A stretch of 64,000 bases of DNA from Rhodovulum strictum (GTDB lineage: Bacteria > Pseudomonadota > Alphaproteobacteria > Rhodobacterales > Rhodobacteraceae). Shown piece by piece: positions 61,986 to 64,000 of this stretch. The translations under genes were made by a program, and so were the position numbers. The stretch is from contig NZ_WJPO01000014.1 of NCBI RefSeq assembly GCF_009649175.1, positions 1-64,000 on the forward strand, written 5' to 3'. How positions within the stretch are numbered: position 1 is the stretch's first letter; each line of letters opens with the position of its first letter. The notes beneath the pieces were generated by a model. It had not been told where the DNA came from and ran no database searches. It saw only the letters and a list, made by a program, of their open reading frames with translations.

Positions 61986-62759
61986 TCAATGCAGGCCGAA
62001 CCGGGCCATCAGGTTCTGGCGATACTTCACAAACCGCGCCTCGTTGCGGTTGCGGGGGCGCGGCAGGTCGATGTCGACCAGCGCGACCTGCGCCCCCTTG
62101 TCGCCGGGAAGCACCAGGACCCGGTCGGCAAGATAGATCGCCTCTTCGAGATCGTGTGTGACCATGACCATGGTCACCTCCTCCTCGCGCCAGATGCGCG
62201 CAAGCTCTTCCTGCATGGTGATCTTGGTCATCGCGTCAAGCGCGCCCAGCGGCTCGTCCAGCAGCAGGATCTCGGGCTGAACGGTCAGCGCCCGGGCGAT
62301 GCCGACGCGCTGTGCCATGCCGCCCGAGAGCTGTCGTGGAAAGGCATCCTCGAACTCCGCAAGGCCCACCAGACGGATGTAGCGCCGCGCCCGCTCGCAG
62401 GCCTGCGTGCGCGGCACGCCACGCACCTCCAGCCCGAAGGCCACGTTGCCCAGTACCGTAAGCCAGGGCAGCAGGCGCGGCTCCTGAAAGATCACGGCGC
62501 GGTCGGTGCCCACACCCAGGACGGGCGCGCCGTCGATCCGCACCTCGCCGCTGTCGGGCACGTCGAGCCCGGCGAGAATCCGCAACAGCGTCGTCTTTCC
62601 GCAGCCCGAGGGCCCGACGATCATCAGGCTTTCGCCGGGCGCGATATCGAGGCTAAGATTGCGCAGGACGGTGAGCCGCTGGCCCTTCAGCGCGAAGGAC
62701 TTGGAGAGGTCACGGATCATGACCTCTCCGCGGCGGATGTCGTCGTTCAGGACGGTCAT
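61986..62759 (-). CDS. NitT/TauT-type ABC transporter ATPase
   Basis: A 257-residue ATPase with Walker A GPSGCGKTT, Q-loop IFQEPRLLPW, signature LSGGMAQR, Walker B LLLDEPLGALDA and H-loop VMVTHDLEEAIYLADR. The VFQEPRLLPW form is that of SsuB/TauB/NrtD proteins. It lies between the binding protein and the activases on the same strand, 35 bp before the activase start, so the transporter and the reductive enzymes form one unit. Confidence 0.88.
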   Translation of the reverse strand: MTVLNDDIRRGEVMIRDLSKSFALKGQRLTVLRNLSLDIAPGESLMIVGPSGCGKTTLLRILAGLDVPDSGEVRIDGAPVLGVGTDRAVIFQEPRLLPWLTVLGNVAFGLEVRGVPRTQACERARRYIRLVGLAEFEDAFPRQLSGGMAQRVGIARALTVQPEILLLDEPLGALDAMTKITMQEELARIWREEEVTMVMVTHDLEEAIYLADRVLVLPGDKGAQVALVDIDLPRPRNRNEARFVKYRQNLMARFGLH

Positions 62760-62771
62760 CCGCCCGCCCCC

Positions 62772-63749
62772 TCAGTTGGTCACCGGCGCGTCGCCGGTCA
62801 CGAACAGGATGTTGCTCGCCTCGATCTGCCCGGGTTTCAGATTGCCCTCGCGCTCGAAGACATCGATCCAGAACTGGACGTCGCGCTCGACGGGCAGCCC
62901 GCCCTCACGCACGCCATGCCCGGCGAAGAACTGCGCCACTTCGGGGTTCTCGCCGCGCCGCTTGAAGATTTCGGCGAAGATTTCGCGGGTCTCCTCCAGA
63001 TTCTCGCGGCCGTAGTCCAGCGCCCGGGCCGACGCCTCGACAAAGATACGCGCCGCCTCGGGGTTCGCCTCGATCCAGTCGCGCCGCAGCACGGCGAAAC
63101 CGCCCGCGATATCGCCGATGATGTCGGTATCGTCGAAGATCGCCCGGATACCGCCATTCTGGCGCGCCGCCCCCTCGAACGTGGTTTGCCAGTAGCCGAA
63201 GGCCGCGACATCGACCTGTTTCGACCGCAGTACCTGTTCAAGCTGGGGGCCCGGCACCACGATCAGGTTGGCGGCGTTCTGCGGCAGGCCGTTCTGGTGC
63301 AGCGCCTCTCGCACGACGTAATCGAGATGCGCGCCCAGCGTGTTGACCGCGATGGTCTTGCCGACAAGATCCTCGATGCCCTGGATCGGGCTGTCCTCAA
63401 GGACGTAGAAGATCGACTGCGCATCGTCGTTGATGCCATTGGTCGGATAGGCCAGCACGAAATCGTTGCCGCCGCCGATGGCGTTCAGGATCGCCGAGGT
63501 CGCGGCCGAGCCGATCTCGACGCTGCCGCCGGCCAGCGCGAACAGCGACTCGGGGCCGCCGCTGACATAGCCGATCGATTCCAGCCGGATGCCGGTGCCC
63601 TCGAAATAGCCCAGCTCCTGAGCAAGTTCGTGTGCGGCCACGCCGCCATGGTTCTGGAAGTAGCGCAGCACGATCTCGTCGGAGAAGGCCGGGCTGGCGA
63701 CACCGAAGGCCAGGGCCCCGGCTAGGAAGGTGCGGGAAAGGAAGGTCAT
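62772..63749 (-). CDS. NitT/TauT-type periplasmic binding protein
   Basis: A 325-residue binding protein with a signal peptide (RTFLAGALAFGVASPAFSDE). The SsuA/TauA-like fold shows YFQNHGGVAAHELAQELGYF, SVEIGSAATSAILNAIGG, GKTIAVNTLGAHLDYVVREA and KQVDVAAFGYWQTTFEGAA. Diverged from the TauA at 39403, so a different ligand is likely. ATG at 63749 with AGAGGAG. Ligand may be a sulfonate, a nitrile- or nitrogen-containing anion or another small compound. Confidence 0.86.
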   Translation of the reverse strand: MTFLSRTFLAGALAFGVASPAFSDEIVLRYFQNHGGVAAHELAQELGYFEGTGIRLESIGYVSGGPESLFALAGGSVEIGSAATSAILNAIGGGNDFVLAYPTNGINDDAQSIFYVLEDSPIQGIEDLVGKTIAVNTLGAHLDYVVREALHQNGLPQNAANLIVVPGPQLEQVLRSKQVDVAAFGYWQTTFEGAARQNGGIRAIFDDTDIIGDIAGGFAVLRRDWIEANPEAARIFVEASARALDYGRENLEETREIFAEIFKRRGENPEVAQFFAGHGVREGGLPVERDVQFWIDVFEREGNLKPGQIEASNILFVTGDAPVTN

Positions 63750-63803
63750 GGTCGTCTCCTCTGGAAAACAGGGTCTGGATTGCGGGTGCCGAAAGGTTGC
63801 CGC

Positions 63804-64000
63804 TTAAGAGTTGGCGGGATCGGCCCAGCGGCACAGCCACCGCTGCAACGCGACGAGGATGGCGTTCGCGGCAAGGCCGAGCAGGGCCAGAAGCAGGATC
63901 GCGGCGAACATCTTCGGGATCTGGAAGTTGTACTGCGCGTTCATCACCTGGAACCCGAGCCCGCTGCGCGCCCCGATCATCTCGGATGCGATGAGCAGCA
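63804..64000 (-). CDS. NitT/TauT-type ABC permease (C-terminal part; 5' end outside window)
   Basis: The last 64 residues read SEMIGARSGLGFQVMNAQYN, then a helix MFAAILLLALLGLAANAILV and a short basic tail ending WADPANS with TAA at 63804. This is the C-terminal helix of a SsuC/TauC-like permease and completes the transporter with the two preceding genes. The GARSGLGFQVMNAQ text follows the EAA-loop region outside the window. Confidence 0.82.
   Translation of the reverse strand, partial: LLIASEMIGARSGLGFQVMNAQYNFQIPKMFAAILLLALLGLAANAILVALQRWLCRWADPANS

Overview
The window is G+C-rich, densely coded DNA with short intergenic gaps, ATGA-type gene overlaps and AGGAGG-like ribosome binding sites. 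The gene set (taurine catabolism through tpa/xsc, BCCT and phosphonate transporters, fccAB, alphaproteobacterial-style regulators) suggests a marine or soil alphaproteobacterium of the Rhodobacterales, Paracoccus-like. The species is not provable from sequence alone. No rRNA, tRNA, CRISPR array or replication origin was recognised.

Layout. 1-3 kb: the start of a ribbon-helix-helix antitoxin, a 93-bp hairpin repeat, a universal stress protein and a BCCT osmolyte transporter. 3-8.8 kb: a divergent phosphonate locus, with phnM-phnF-phnA (phosphonoacetate hydrolase) facing phnD-phnC-phnE across a shared palindromic promoter. 8.8-13.6 kb: IS relics, then a CaCA antiporter, a small secreted protein and a fused SecDF, then a yqgA (DUF554) relic. 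13.6-19.4 kb: a LysR regulator divergent from a Tat-exported flavoprotein, a carboxypeptidase-regulatory-like protein, a diheme cytochrome c and a small secreted protein. 19.5-27.5 kb: a two-component system divergent from a PepSY / ferric-reductase / Asp-rich / DUF2271 / flavodoxin-reductase / ApbE locus. 27.5-28.9 kb: a graveyard of a P-type ATPase, an IS630-like element and a broken toxin-antitoxin pair.

29-64 kb is a sulfur island, almost entirely on the minus strand. It holds two sulfate/thiosulfate ABC operons of different gene order, taurine uptake and breakdown (tauABC, tpa, xsc, releasing sulfite), flavocytochrome c sulfide dehydrogenase (fccAB), and Rrf2 and Lrp regulators. It also holds two paralogous serine hydrolases, one embedded among three tiny membrane proteins. 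At 52.2-57.5 kb lies a family 2A encapsulin locus: shell protein, a cysteine desulfurase with a long disordered cargo-type N-terminus, serine acetyltransferase, cysteine synthase and rhodanese. At 57.8-64 kb an operon joins a NitT/TauT-type ABC transporter to two ATP-dependent activases and two 2-hydroxyacyl-CoA-dehydratase/double-cubane-like proteins.

Reading the island together: sulfate and sulfonates are imported, taurine yields sulfite, sulfide is made or oxidised, and the EpsC-CysK pair fixes sulfide into cysteine. The encapsulated desulfurase probably moves cysteine sulfur into a protein-shell compartment. The dehydratase-like operon has no acyl-CoA genes beside it in view, and may be an undescribed reductive system for a small sulfur or nitrogen compound (inference).
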